Shown here: piece by piece, positions 53,030 through 61,489 of the stretch
How positions within the stretch are numbered: the stretch's first letter is position 1
Layout: every line of letters begins with the position of its first letter
Assembly (NCBI RefSeq): GCF_024124825.1
Contig: NZ_JAMXSS010000001.1
Span: forward strand, 4,066 to 68,065
DNA length: 64,000 nt
Reading direction: 5' to 3'
From: Arthrobacter sp. H16F315
GTDB lineage: Bacteria; Actinomycetota; Actinomycetes; Actinomycetales; Micrococcaceae
The notes under the pieces: model-generated
The model's database searches: none
Seen by the model: only the letters and a program-made list of their open reading frames with translations
Told to the model about the DNA's origin: nothing
Position numbers and translations under genes: made by a program

Positions 53030-54798
53030 AAACCGACCCCATTCTGATGGCCGTCATCTCCAACCGGTTCGACAGCATCGTGCGGGAAATGGAGAACACT
53101 CTGCTTCGCACAGGCCGCAGCGGGGTGCTGAACATGGCGCGGGACTTCTCTTGCGCCATCACAACCGGCGAGAACGAACTGCTCTCATCCGCAGAAGGCC
53201 TCCCGTGCCACATCTTCGGTGCGCACCTGATGACGGGCGCCATGACCGAGCTGCACGCTGATCTGGCGGACGGTGACGCGTTCCTGCACAACGACCCGTA
53301 TCGCGGAAACTCTCACGCGGCCGACCACACGATCCTTGTGCCCGTGTTCTTCGAGGGCGAGCACATGTTCACGACCCTCGCCAAGGCCCATCAGGCCGAC
53401 GCCGGCAACTCGGAGCCTTCAACCTACATGCCGTTCGCCAAGGACGTCTACCAGGAAGGGGCGATCGTCTTCCCGTGTGTCAGGGTCCAGAAGGACCGCC
53501 AGGATGTTGCCGACATTATCCGGATGTGCCGTTCGCGCATCCGTATCCCCGACCAGTGGTACGGCGACTACCTCGCCATGGTCGGGGCGGCGAGAGTCGC
53601 CGAAGCCAGGCTCAAGGAACTGTGCGAACGTTACGGGAAGGACATCGTCAAGCAGTTCATCAAAGACTGGATGGACTACTCGGAAGAGAAGATGGCGCAG
53701 GCCATTGCCAAGCTGCCCGCAGGGACGACCCTTGGCATAGGGAAGCACGATCCGATCGAAGGCATTCTTCCGGACGGCGTCGAGATCCGTGTAAAGATCA
53801 CGGTCGACCCTGCCGGAGGGCGCGTCAAGCTGGACCTGACGGACAATATCGACTGTGTCCCGGCAGGCATCAACGAGTCTGAGGCCTGCACCGTAAGCAA
53901 CGTGATGACAGGCGTGTTCAACTCGCTGGAATCCGGGATTCCTGCCAACTCCGGGTCCTTCCGCCGCATTGAGCTGCTGCTGCGCGACAACTGCATCGTC
54001 GGTCGCCCCCAGTTCCCGCACTCGACGTCGGTGGCGACCACCAACATCGGTGACCGCCTTACCGTCACCACGCAGAAAGCAATCGCCGACGCGTGGGACG
54101 GATTTGGGGCAGCAGAGGGAGCAACCGGCCTTGGCCCGGGTTTCTCCGTGGTCTCCGGCACCGACCGTCGACAGAACGACGCGGCTTTCGTCAACCAGGT
54201 CTTTCTGGGATCCCAGGGCGGACCGGCAAACCCCGACTTTGATGGTTGGGTCACCTATGGCCTCGCAGTCGCTGCCGGACTCATGTTCCGCGACAGCGTG
54301 GAGCTGTCGGAACTGAAGTATCCCTTCCGTGTGGGTGAACTGCGTATCCGCCAAGACTCCGAAGGCGCCGGGCGCAGGCGCGGGGCCCCCGGTGCCACGG
54401 TGCATTTCGGCCCGAAATGGGACCCCATGGAGGTCGCCTACGTAACTGACTGTGTCTCGTTCCCTCCGCGCGGTACACAAGGTGGCCTCCCAGCTGCTCG
54501 GAACATCCCGTTCAAACTGGACCGCGATGGCAAGGAAACCGAGATCCGGCCTCTGGGTACCATTACACTCCAGCCCGGCGAGGAAATCGGACAGCACTCC
54601 ACCGGCGGTGGCGGCTACGGTCCGGCTTTCGAGCGCGAAACTGAACGCGTCAGGCAGGACGTTTTGTCCGGATTCGTCTCCTTCGAGCGGGCCCGGGAAG
54701 TGTACGGCGTGGCCTTCACCAATGAGCAGGCGACAGCTGAACTGCAGATCGATGCCGCTGAAACGTCCCGCCTGCGCGCACGCCACGCGTCGGCCTAA
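53026..54798 (+). CDS. hyuB: Hydantoinase/oxoprolinase subunit B
   Basis: 590 residues, ATG 53026, overlapping subunit A by 4 bp (ATGA). It begins DPILMAVISNRFDSIVREME, with DFSCAITTGENELLSSAEGL, FLHNDPYRGNSHAADHTILV (the metal-site region) and HSTGGGGYGPAFERE near the C-terminus, all standard for HyuB. With subunit A it forms the ATP-dependent ring-opening enzyme. The hairpin at 54816 ends the operon. Confidence 0.93.
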   Translation: MKTDPILMAVISNRFDSIVREMENTLLRTGRSGVLNMARDFSCAITTGENELLSSAEGLPCHIFGAHLMTGAMTELHADLADGDAFLHNDPYRGNSHAADHTILVPVFFEGEHMFTTLAKAHQADAGNSEPSTYMPFAKDVYQEGAIVFPCVRVQKDRQDVADIIRMCRSRIRIPDQWYGDYLAMVGAARVAEARLKELCERYGKDIVKQFIKDWMDYSEEKMAQAIAKLPAGTTLGIGKHDPIEGILPDGVEIRVKITVDPAGGRVKLDLTDNIDCVPAGINESEACTVSNVMTGVFNSLESGIPANSGSFRRIELLLRDNCIVGRPQFPHSTSVATTNIGDRLTVTTQKAIADAWDGFGAAEGATGLGPGFSVVSGTDRRQNDAAFVNQVFLGSQGGPANPDFDGWVTYGLAVAAGLMFRDSVELSELKYPFRVGELRIRQDSEGAGRRRGAPGATVHFGPKWDPMEVAYVTDCVSFPPRGTQGGLPAARNIPFKLDRDGKETEIRPLGTITLQPGEEIGQHSTGGGGYGPAFERETERVRQDVLSGFVSFERAREVYGVAFTNEQATAELQIDAAETSRLRARHASA

Positions 54799-54815
54799 CC
54801 AGGAAGCATAGGTGT

Positions 54816-54857
54816 CACGGGTGTCTGAACTGAACACCACAGGGTCAGGCACCCGTG
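54816..54857. terminator. Hairpin after the hydantoinase operon
   Basis: CACGGGTG-T-CTGA pairs with TCAG-G-CACCCGTG (12 base pairs with one T/G pair) around a 16-nt loop, 18 bp after the subunit B stop and 26 bp before the kinase start. Confidence 0.5.
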
Positions 54858-54882
54858 GCATGCCCGTTAGCTGTGAAAGAAT

Positions 54883-56804
54883 GTGGCCGTGAGCTCAAAA
54901 GAAGCCTCTGATCGGCTGAAAAGGGCCGCCTTCGATGCGGTGCCGCTCGCAACTGCCATCTTCCGCAAGGAGCGCGCCGACAGGCTGGTGTTTCTCGACG
55001 GGAACAGCGAGTTTGATGTACTGCTCCAGGAAAGTTCTAAAACGGACCAAGGCGCCGCGATCAGGCCAGGGGCAGCCCTTAGCAAACTGGTGGCCGCCTC
55101 TCTCTCCACGACGTCCGAGCCTCACACCGTTTCCGTCCAGCTAGGTGAACATCAGGGAGCCTTCCGGTTGAGGGGCAGGCCCTTCAGCGTGCCAGATGAC
55201 CCGGCTGAATACGTGGTTGTCCAGCTCAGGGCGCTCACAGAGCAGGAGTCCACAGAGCATGATCTGCATTCGACGATCCGGCAGCTCAAGGACCTTCTGG
55301 ACAACTCGACGGCCCTGATGTACACCAAGGACCTCAGCGGGCGGTACGTCATCGTCAACGACTATTTCGCCAGGCGCTTTGGCACGAGCGCGGAATCAAT
55401 CATCGGCCTCACCGATCACGATCTCTTCGCCGGACCGATCGCCGATGTCTACCGCGATAACGACAACATGGTGATCAGAACCTGCGATTCCATTGAAGTC
55501 GAAGAACCGCTCGCGATAATAGGCGACCGGACCGACCCTGACGAGGACAGCCGCTGGCTCTCCATCAAGTTCCCCCTAATCGACGATGCGGGCCGCCCCT
55601 ACGCGCTCGGTGCGATCTCCACCGACATCACCGACCGCAAACGCGCCGAGAGAGCGGCCCGCGACGCCATGCACGAGGCAGAACGCGCCAACCGATCGAA
55701 GAGTGAGTTCCTGTCCAGGATGAGCCACGAATTGCGCACACCGCTGAATGCCATCCTCGGCTTCGCCCAGCTGCTTCAGGACCTCCCGCTCAGCCCCAGG
55801 GCAGCCGAAAGCGCCGGCCACATCCTTGATGCCGGCAACCATCTGCTCTCCCTCGTCAACGACGTGCTTGACATCACCTGGATTGAAGCAGGAGCCCCCG
55901 GCATTGCCACGACCCCCGTGCGAGCCATCGAATCCATCCACCAGGCCCTCGAGCTCATGCGCCCGCTCGCGGCGGCCCAGGATATTGAAATCGCGAGCGA
56001 CCTGCACGGTGCCCTGCACCGCTACATTCTGGCCGACACCCAACGGCTCCGGCAGGTTTTCCTGAACCTGCTCGGAAACGCCGTTAAGTTCAACAGGGCG
56101 CAGGGTGCGGTCCGCGTCTGGTGCGAACTCGCAGAGGGATCCCTTCGCTTCCTCATCACGGACACAGGCCCCGGCATGTCCGAAGACGACGTTCAACGGC
56201 TGTTCACGCCCTTCGTCCGGCTGGCCCAGGCCGCTGAGGTCGAAGGGTCGGGTCTGGGGCTGGCGCTTTCCAGGAAGCTGGTCGAGGAAATGGGCGGTGT
56301 CCTGGGCATCGAACACACGGCCCCGGGAGAAGGATCGACCTTCTTCGTTGAGATGCCGCTCGGGCCCGAACCGGAGGAAGAAGTCCCAGTACCGGAATCC
56401 GGGATCGGAACGGTCGTCATCCCCGGCGGGGCAGAGGCGACCATCCTGCATATCGAGGACACCTACGCCAATATCCGCTTGGTCGAGAACATCATTGCCG
56501 GGATGGGCGACCTCAACCTCGTCTCCGCGACCAGCGGCAGATCCGGAATCGCCCTCGCCCGCGAGATTTCCCCCAGCTCATCCTGTTGGATGTGAACCTG
56601 GCTGACATGTCAGGCATTGAGGTCGTGAAGCAGCTGCAGCAGGACGAACGCACACGACGAATCCCCGTCATTGTCCTCTCGGCCGATGCAACGCCTGCCC
56701 GCATCGCAGAGCTGCGCGGCATCGGAATCCTGGACTACCTCACCAAGCCCTTTGAAATCCACCACTTCGCACGAACCATCCGCAGCGCTTTGGCGCTGCC
56801 ATGA
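54883..56804 (+). CDS. Soluble PAS-domain hybrid histidine kinase, frameshifted at 56570-56574
   Basis: GTG 54883 (or 54889). No membrane helix. A divergent N-terminal domain (1-125), then a PAS domain (about 135-255; DLSGRYVIVNDYFARRFG), DHp with His282 (SHELRTPLNAILGFAQLL), and an ATPase domain with the N box FLNLLGNAVKFN and DTGPGMSEDD/GSGLGLALSRKL. The frame stops at 56595. One more C in CCCCC 56570-56574 continues as ISPQLILLDVNLADMSG (phosphoacceptor Asp about 569) with LSADAT and YLTKPF: a full receiver domain ending at 56804. It likely senses a cytoplasmic ligand linked to the hydantoin/amine pathway. Confidence 0.88.
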
Positions 56805-57439
56805 AGATCCTCACCGTCTTCATCGCCGACGACCACCCCGTGTACCGGGAAGGGCTGGCCCGAAACTGGGAGGCAGTACCGCAGATCAATGTCGTGGGAT
56901 CCGCAGGAGACGGCAGAAGCGCACTGGCGGCCATCCGGAAGTTGAATCCCGACGTGGCAGTCATGGACCTGAAACTGCCCGAACTCGACGGCATGCAGGT
57001 CCTGGAACTGCTGTTCGCCGAAGGCTCGCCGACCCACATACTCGTGCTGACCGCCTACATGGACAGCACGACCGTCTACCGGGCCTTCGCCCACGGCGCA
57101 CGAGGATTCCTCGAGAAAGCCGCATCCTTTGACGAGATCACCGACGCCGTCCTTCAGGTCGGCGCGGGCGGAACCGTCATCGCCGCCTTCGCCCAGGACC
57201 TTCTCGCCCGGGAACTCCGCACCCGCAAGGACACCCCGGAGAAGCCGGTTCTTTCCTCCCGGGAAGTCGAGATTCTCCGACTCGCAGCTGACGGGCACTC
57301 GGGCCAAAAAATCGCCAGCGAACTCCACATCTCCCTGGCGACCGTCAAGACCCACCTCCAGCACATCTACGACAAACTCGATGTCTCCGACCGTGCCTCC
57401 GCCGTCGCGCAAGCCATCCGCCGCGGCTTCCTGCGCTAA
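56801..57439 (+). CDS. NarL/FixJ-type response regulator
   Basis: 212 residues, ATG 56801, overlapping the kinase stop (ATGA). Receiver domain with acidic pocket IADDHPV, phosphoacceptor Asp56 (VMDLKLPELDG), VLTAY and a Lys in GFLEKA. LuxR-type helix-turn-helix at residues 148-205 (LSSREVEILRLAADGHSGQK, LHISLATVKTHLQHIYDKL). Partner of the hybrid kinase; the likely target is the divergent permease/hydantoinase region, but no binding site is visible. Confidence 0.93.
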   Translation: MKILTVFIADDHPVYREGLARNWEAVPQINVVGSAGDGRSALAAIRKLNPDVAVMDLKLPELDGMQVLELLFAEGSPTHILVLTAYMDSTTVYRAFAHGARGFLEKAASFDEITDAVLQVGAGGTVIAAFAQDLLARELRTRKDTPEKPVLSSREVEILRLAADGHSGQKIASELHISLATVKTHLQHIYDKLDVSDRASAVAQAIRRGFLR

Positions 57440-57862
57440 CAATCACCGACCGCCATGCGCACGAAGCATCGTGAACTGCAAGTGGGCGTACTTGCATCCC
57501 ACTTCAATGGACCTGGAACGGCGTCCACCGAGTTGGACCTGTGGACGTCCGTCGTAGCCAGTGCAGTCGACTTCTGACATTTCGTGCAGTTGTCTTCTGA
57601 AAATGACATTGTTGCCGCTGGGCTCAGGTTAGCAAGCGTGCACGAAACTCAATACAGGGCCGCGTTGTTCATTTTCCGGTTTCGTGCACGGTTGCGTGCA
57701 AAGGGCGCTGTCCGGGTTCCGCGAATTAGCGCGGAGTCGGGAAGCTTGCGTCGTCCGGCTTGACCCGTGCACGCAAACGACCGATTCCGTGCAAAGGCTG
57801 CCGGATCGAGCCATCCCTGAAACTAAGTCGGGCCCTTGGCTTGGATGTAGCATTTGTTCTTC
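57440..57862. other. Right transposon end and GTGCA-rich intergenic region
   Basis: 423 bp without a supported gene. It contains the right Tn402-type repeats (57561-57608). Outside them, between 57638 and 57805, five GTGCA(C/A) boxes occur (for example CGTGCACGAAAC, TTCGTGCACGG, TTGCGTGCAAAG, CCGTGCACGCAAAC, TCCGTGCAAAGG), which could be repressor sites. Confidence 0.45.
57561..57608. repeat. Right terminal repeats of the Tn402-type segment
   Basis: Subterminal GTGCAGTCGACTTCTGACA (57561-57579) and the terminal 25-mer GTGCAGTTGTCTTCTGAAAA, ending TGACA at 57608. Inverted relative to the left end at 43802, with only 4 bp between the two repeat units. Confidence 0.75.
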
Positions 57863-58468
57863 TTAGACATCAGAGGGCTTCGCCTCCGGGGCGACCCGTT
57901 GCAACAAGGCGTTGTGCACCTTCTCCAGTGTGCTGCTACGTGCCTCGGCACTGGCGAGCTTCTTCTCCGCCTCCGCTGCCGCGCCGGCAGCAGCGCGTTC
58001 TGCTGCACGGGTGTCTTCCAGCTCAGTGCCCAGGGCGGCCAGCCGTTGCTCCAAAGCCTCCGCCGTGGACTGCAGAGCGGTGATGCGGGCCTGATGTTCG
58101 GCGGCCGCGGATTCCTTCTCCGCGGCTGCCTTGTCCAGGTCCGCCACCAGCTCGGCGATTTCCAGGTCTTTGTCCTTGCGTTCCTGCGCCCAGGCCGTCT
58201 CGACGGCGGCGTGCCGCTCGGAAGCCAGCGTAGAGGCGTCAGCCCAGCAGGCCGCGGCGAGCCGCGTGGCCTGTTCGAGCAGGGCCGGCGGCGTCGCTGC
58301 CACCTGTCCCCCGGCGGCGAGCTTCTCCTCTGACCATTCCTTCAGGTAGCGGGTAGCGTCCGCGTTGCTGACGCCGGCGGTAGCCCGGACCGTGGAGACG
58401 GTCGGGCGGCGCTCAGCGCTGATCTGCTCGGCGGCGGCAAAGACGCGGTCTTTCACACTCGTCGTCAT
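57863..58468 (-). CDS. KfrA-like DNA-binding coiled-coil protein
   Basis: 201 residues from ATG 58468. The N-terminal 55 residues ([40 protein letters not shown]) match the KfrA DNA-binding domain. The remaining 140 residues are a continuous Ala/Glu-rich coiled coil ([20 protein letters not shown] and following). KfrA proteins bind their own promoter and shape plasmid segregation. A 34-bp palindrome lies just upstream of the start. Confidence 0.8.
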   Translation of the reverse strand: MTTSVKDRVFAAAEQISAERRPTVSTVRATAGVSNADATRYLKEWSEEKLAAGGQVAATPPALLEQATRLAAACWADASTLASERHAAVETAWAQERKDKDLEIAELVADLDKAAAEKESAAAEHQARITALQSTAEALEQRLAALGTELEDTRAAERAAAGAAAEAEKKLASAEARSSTLEKVHNALLQRVAPEAKPSDV

Positions 58469-58486
58469 GGCGGTTTCTCCCAAAAA

Positions 58487-58520
58487 GTAGTAGGAGTAGT
58501 AACGATACTACTCCTACTAC
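58487..58520. promoter_or_regulatory. Operator-like palindrome upstream of the KfrA-like gene
   Basis: Perfect 15-bp inverted repeat GTAGTAGGAGTAGTA / TACTACTCCTACTAC with a 4-bp centre, 18 bp upstream of the start codon. It is itself built of GTAGTA-type direct repeats. A likely autoregulatory site; it also lies just beyond the ssb stop and may double as a terminator. Confidence 0.65.
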
Positions 58521-58534
58521 TACTTTTCAATGCT

Positions 58535-59046
58535 TTAGAATGGCGGCTCGGAGTCCGGGCCGCCGGCGCCGCTGGTCTGTGGTGTGGCCCAGGGGTCTTC
58601 CTGCGGCGCCGCTTGGCCTGTCGGCCCAGTGTTGCCCTGGTTGCCGAACCCACCAGCTCCTTGTCCCCCTGGGCGGTGCTGCGCTGGGTGCGGTTGATTT
58701 TCGCATTTGCATACCGGAGGGAAGGGCCGATTTCGTCCACTTCCAGTTCGATCACGGTGCGCTTTTCGCCTTCCTTGGTCTCGTAGGAGCGGGACTTCAA
58801 TCGTCCGGAGACGATGACCCGCATGCCCTTAGTCAGGGACTCGGCCACGTTCTCTGCCGCTTCGCGCCAGACGGACGCCCGGAGAAACAGGGTCTCGCTG
58901 TCTTTCCATTCGTTGCTTTGCCGGTCAAAGGTCCGGGGCGTGGAGGCGATGGTGAAGTTTGCCACCGCGGATCCCGAGGGGGTGAAGCGCAGCTCTGGGT
59001 CGGAAGTGAGGTTGCCAATCACGGTAATAGTGGTTTCGCCTGACAT
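58535..59046 (-). CDS. ssb: Single-stranded DNA-binding protein, frameshifted at 58665-58669
   Basis: ATG 59046. The OB-fold part is clear ([70 protein letters not shown]). As sequenced the C-terminus goes out of frame at the C5 run 58665-58669; one more base gives the normal Gly/Gln-rich linker and the acidic tip PDSEPPF at 58535, 170 residues. The intact tip, needed to recruit repair and replication partners, argues that the break is a read error. Plasmid ssb genes usually support conjugation. Confidence 0.88.
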
Positions 59047-59069
59047 TGGTGTTGCCCTTTTCTCTCGGT

Positions 59070-59357
59070 TTAGAACAGTGCGTTCAGTGGTTTGATATCG
59101 GGGATGTCGCCATACTTTGGCCAGCCAGTGCCTTTCTCGCACGCCAGGAACCGCTGGGTGAGGTCGCCGCTGATCGGTTTGCCCTCTTCGGCGTATTCGG
59201 GCTGGGAATAGAAGTCGATGATCTCTGCGACGGTACCGCGTCCGTGTGCGGACCAGCCGGAGAAGTTGCTTCGATGTGGTTCGGTGGGGTCCCGCCGTCC
59301 CTGTGGTGGTTCGAGGTAGCCGGTGATCTTGCTTGGAAAGCTGCTGTTTCGTGCCAT
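59070..59357 (-). CDS. Small plasmid protein, 95 residues
   Basis: ATG 59357, four bases after the stop of the 48-residue gene upstream. Sequence is polar, with [20 protein letters not shown] and [20 protein letters not shown]. No fold recognised. Directly precedes ssb (23 bp gap), so it belongs to the same leading-region-like operon. Confidence 0.6.
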   Translation of the reverse strand: MARNSSFPSKITGYLEPPQGRRDPTEPHRSNFSGWSAHGRGTVAEIIDFYSQPEYAEEGKPISGDLTQRFLACEKGTGWPKYGDIPDIKPLNALF

Positions 59358-59360
59358 GGC

Positions 59361-59507
59361 CTATACCTCTGCCGTGGCGATTTGGCGGACTTCGCGGAAT
59401 GAGTGGGTGTTCTGTTCCAGCCAGCGGTGAAGCTCGTCTTCCGTGGTGGTTGCCTTGATCTTTGTCTTGCCCTGGTGTGAGTCGTAGATGGCGAACCAGA
59501 TGGTCAT
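59361..59507 (-). CDS. Small plasmid protein, 48 residues
   Basis: ATG 59507 preceded by TTGGAGGACACC, a good ribosome binding site. Product [20 protein letters not shown] continues with [20 protein letters not shown] and ends at TAG 59361. A small alpha/beta protein; the tight spacing to both neighbours supports it being real. Function unknown. Confidence 0.6.
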   Translation of the reverse strand: MTIWFAIYDSHQGKTKIKATTTEDELHRWLEQNTHSFREVRQIATAEV

Positions 59508-59570
59508 GGTGTCCTCCAAAGCTTGGTGGCCCGGCACCCGGGGCGTGTTCCTCCGGGTGCCGGGTGGTCT

Positions 59571-60185
59571 TTAGTCGGTGGTGGGGATTCCAGCGGCGAG
59601 AAGGTCTTCCCAAAGGGCGGAACCTTCGATGTCGGTCCAGTCCGAACCGGCGCGGACGTCCGGGGCGCTCCCCCGGTGTTCCCAGATTTCCAGTCTGCTC
59701 ATGGAGCCCTTGTCGTCGAGGATCAACCTGGTTGCCGGCTCGTCGTTCTCCGGGGATCGGTAGAGGGCTGCGACATGATGGCCGTCAATGTCGTGCACTT
59801 CGGGCAGCTGGTCCGAGCAGACAAGGAAAGGATTGGCTTTCAGCAGCGTTTCGGCGTGCTGGTCCCCGTAGATTCCTGAGTCGATGGCGCGCCGATCAAA
59901 TACCAGCGGTTCAATATCGGTCACTTCGTGTTCTCGCCCGGATGTCTTGGCGGTGATTGTGGGGAGCATCCCCGAACCGTGCATCACGTCGATGTACTGG
60001 TGGAGCCGGGCTGTGGTGATGACGGGGGTTTCGTGGTGTGCCCGTACCCAGGATTCCAAGCCTTCGCGACTGATGGTGACGTTGGCGCGTCGTTCGGAGG
60101 ATTCCCGGACGGTGATGGTCACGTGCAGCATGTCTGCGGAGTTGGTTTCGACGCGGGGGCCGGCTGTCAGGGTGTGCTTCTTCAT
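59571..60185 (-). CDS. Hypothetical plasmid protein, 204 residues
   Basis: ATG 60185 with AGGAGA upstream. Soluble and acidic, with an N-terminal beta-rich part ([20 protein letters not shown]) and a C-terminal part containing [20 protein letters not shown]. No known domain seen. It lies between the redoxin gene and the 48-residue gene in a run of minus-strand backbone genes. Confidence 0.6.
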   Translation of the reverse strand: MKKHTLTAGPRVETNSADMLHVTITVRESSERRANVTISREGLESWVRAHHETPVITTARLHQYIDVMHGSGMLPTITAKTSGREHEVTDIEPLVFDRRAIDSGIYGDQHAETLLKANPFLVCSDQLPEVHDIDGHHVAALYRSPENDEPATRLILDDKGSMSRLEIWEHRGSAPDVRAGSDWTDIEGSALWEDLLAAGIPTTD

Positions 60186-60260
60186 GGTGTTCTCCTTGCG
60201 TAGGAAGGGGGGTCCGGCAGGTGCTGTGTCCGCAGCGTCTGCACGTTGGTGGGGGAGCGG

Positions 60261-60495
60261 CTAAGCGGTCAGCTGAGCCAGTTCCTCGATCTTGTCTGGT
60301 CGGAATCCGGACCAGTGGTCTTGGTCGGTGACGACCACGGGAGCTTGCAGGTAGCCCAGTGTCTTGATGCGGTCCAGCGCTTCGGCGTCGGTCGAGATAT
60401 CTACCGTCTGGTGGGCAATGGCTTTCTTTCCCAGTGCCCCGCTCGGTTGCGTCGCACTGCACGCATCCTGGCTTGGTGTACACGGTGACCGTCAT
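60261..60495 (-). CDS. NrdH/glutaredoxin-like redoxin, frameshifted at 60437-60440
   Basis: ATG 60495 (GGAG upstream; the ATG at 60510 is less well placed). It begins MTVTVYTKPGCVQCDAT with the CVQC active site. The frame breaks at the C4 run 60437-60440; one base fewer gives ALGKKAIAHQTVDIS and then LQAPVVVTDQDHWSGFRPDK, the NrdH pattern, ending at 60261 (77 residues). NrdH reduces ribonucleotide reductase; plasmid copies are common in this group. The promoter region holds three or four GATAY iterons. Confidence 0.8.
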
Positions 60496-60547
60496 AGGGA
60501 TCAGCTCCATCTTTTCGTCGGTTCTGGTTTCGCTCGTCTGCCTTCTT

Positions 60548-60586
60548 GATACTATTATGATATCACTTTGATATCACTATGAATAG
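60548..60586. repeat. GATAC/GATATC iterons upstream of the redoxin gene
   Basis: GATACT 60548, GATATC 60559, GATATC 60570 and a degenerate GAATAG 60581, each 11 bp after the last, the same period and sequence as beside parAB. Located 53-91 bp upstream of the redoxin start. Confidence 0.65.
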
Positions 60587-60615
60587 TGGCAGCGGCTGTT
60601 TTTCCCGTGAATACT

Positions 60616-60647
60616 AGGAAGGGCGGGATTCCGGTCCCGCCCTTCCT
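60616..60647. terminator. Hairpin terminator
   Basis: Perfect 13-bp stem AGGAAGGGCGGGA / TCCCGCCCTTCCT with a 6-nt loop, 4 bp beyond the stop of the 202-residue gene at 60652. Confidence 0.75.
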
Positions 60648-60651
60648 TTGG

Positions 60652-61260
60652 CTATTCGCCGGCTTCCATGACTCCTACGTCGTACCCGCCCCATGGGCTG
60701 CGTCCGGGGACGTAGCGGCCACTCATAGCCGTCCGTGCCGTCCTGACCGGCGCTCCGGGATACTGCCATTCCTTGGGGTAGTCCTCAGGAACGTTGAATT
60801 TGTATCCCCCGTTGGGCTTCATGGCTGACGTGACCAGTGGCAGGTACTGCCATCCTGGCCAGCAGTGGTTGAGCATGTCCTCCACGGCTTGGTTCTCGTT
60901 CTCGTGGATTCCTCCCCACCAGTCGCAGTCGTGGCAGTGGACGCGGTACAGGAGGTCTCCCATGCACTGGCAGTCCGGGTTGCGCCAGTGCTCGTTGCAG
61001 CGCAGGTCCGCTCCGTAGGTGAAGGTGCGGTGGGCGGATCCGGCAGTGACGTTCCTGCCCGTCTGGTTTTCATTCCACTGGCGGCTCCAGTTGGATACCC
61101 CCATCCGCCCCTCGCTTTTGGCCCGGTACTCATAGGCGGCGTCCAGCTCGTCCGGGTGGTAGTGGCCAACGGTGAAGTGCAGCGGGGCCGTGGGCAGGGT
61201 TTGCAGTTCAAGTAGGGTGAGAAGGTCAAGCTGGCCGGTCAGCACATCTGTTGCTGTCAT
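60652..61260 (-). CDS. DUF6349-like conserved plasmid protein
   Basis: 202 residues, ATG 61260. Many Cys, His and Trp residues in the middle (HWRNPDCQCMGDLLYRVHCH, DCDWWGGIHENENQAVEDML, HCWPGWQYLP) suggest a metal-binding domain; I associate this pattern with a family of actinobacterial plasmid proteins of unknown function. It has its own promoter region with GATAY iterons and the second copy of the 73-bp leader repeat. Confidence 0.6.
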   Translation of the reverse strand: MTATDVLTGQLDLLTLLELQTLPTAPLHFTVGHYHPDELDAAYEYRAKSEGRMGVSNWSRQWNENQTGRNVTAGSAHRTFTYGADLRCNEHWRNPDCQCMGDLLYRVHCHDCDWWGGIHENENQAVEDMLNHCWPGWQYLPLVTSAMKPNGGYKFNVPEDYPKEWQYPGAPVRTARTAMSGRYVPGRSPWGGYDVGVMEAGE

Positions 61261-61337
61261 GGTCCAATCTCCTTATTGCGTAGGGATGAGAGTCGCTTGG
61301 CGAGGGTGGGTTCTGTGTCCGCAGGACCCACCCGCTT

Positions 61338-61376
61338 TATATCTTGTTGATACTATAATGATATCGTTTTGATAGT
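61338..61376. repeat. GATAC/GATATC iterons upstream of the 61260 gene
   Basis: Degenerate TATATC 61338, GATACT 61349, GATATC 61360 and GATAGT 61371: again an exact 11-bp period, 78-116 bp upstream of the minus-strand start. A fourth site of the partition-type hexamer. Confidence 0.65.
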
Positions 61377-61489
61377 ACGCACTCAAGGTAAATCCCCGTA
61401 ATTACGCGGATTCTTCGCCCTCCCTCATATCTCCACCGCGCCCCAAGGTTCCGATGCGTGCGGGCCGCTGCTCCCCGCCCGACCATTGC

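Larger units (their letters stand above)
43802..57608. mobile_element. Tn402/Tn5053-type transposon-like segment lacking tniA/B/Q
   Basis: The 13.8-kb segment is bounded by 25-bp inverted repeats matching in 21 positions: left TGTCGTTTTCAGAAG...CTGCAC (43802-43826), right, read inward on the minus strand, TGTCATTTTCAGAAG...CTGCAC (57608-57584). Each is followed inward by a 19-bp subterminal repeat TGTCAGAAGTC...CTGCAC (43877-43895; 57579-57561). These are the terminal and TniA-binding repeats known from Tn402 and class 1 integrons (compared from memory). A tniR-type resolvase and res-like site lie inside, but no tniA, tniB or tniQ. Flanking 5-mers differ (GGCGT, TTGTT), so there is no target duplication. 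Confidence 0.65.

Noticed and set aside
43797..57613. A 5-bp target duplication for the Tn402-type segment
   Set aside because: The flanking five bases are GGCGT on the left and TTGTT on the right, so no duplication is present.
57617..57850. A reading frame continuing the truncated 43623 gene beyond the right transposon end
   Set aside because: An in-frame continuation exists but its sequence is Arg/Ala-rich and unlike the acidic start of the protein; no convincing match.
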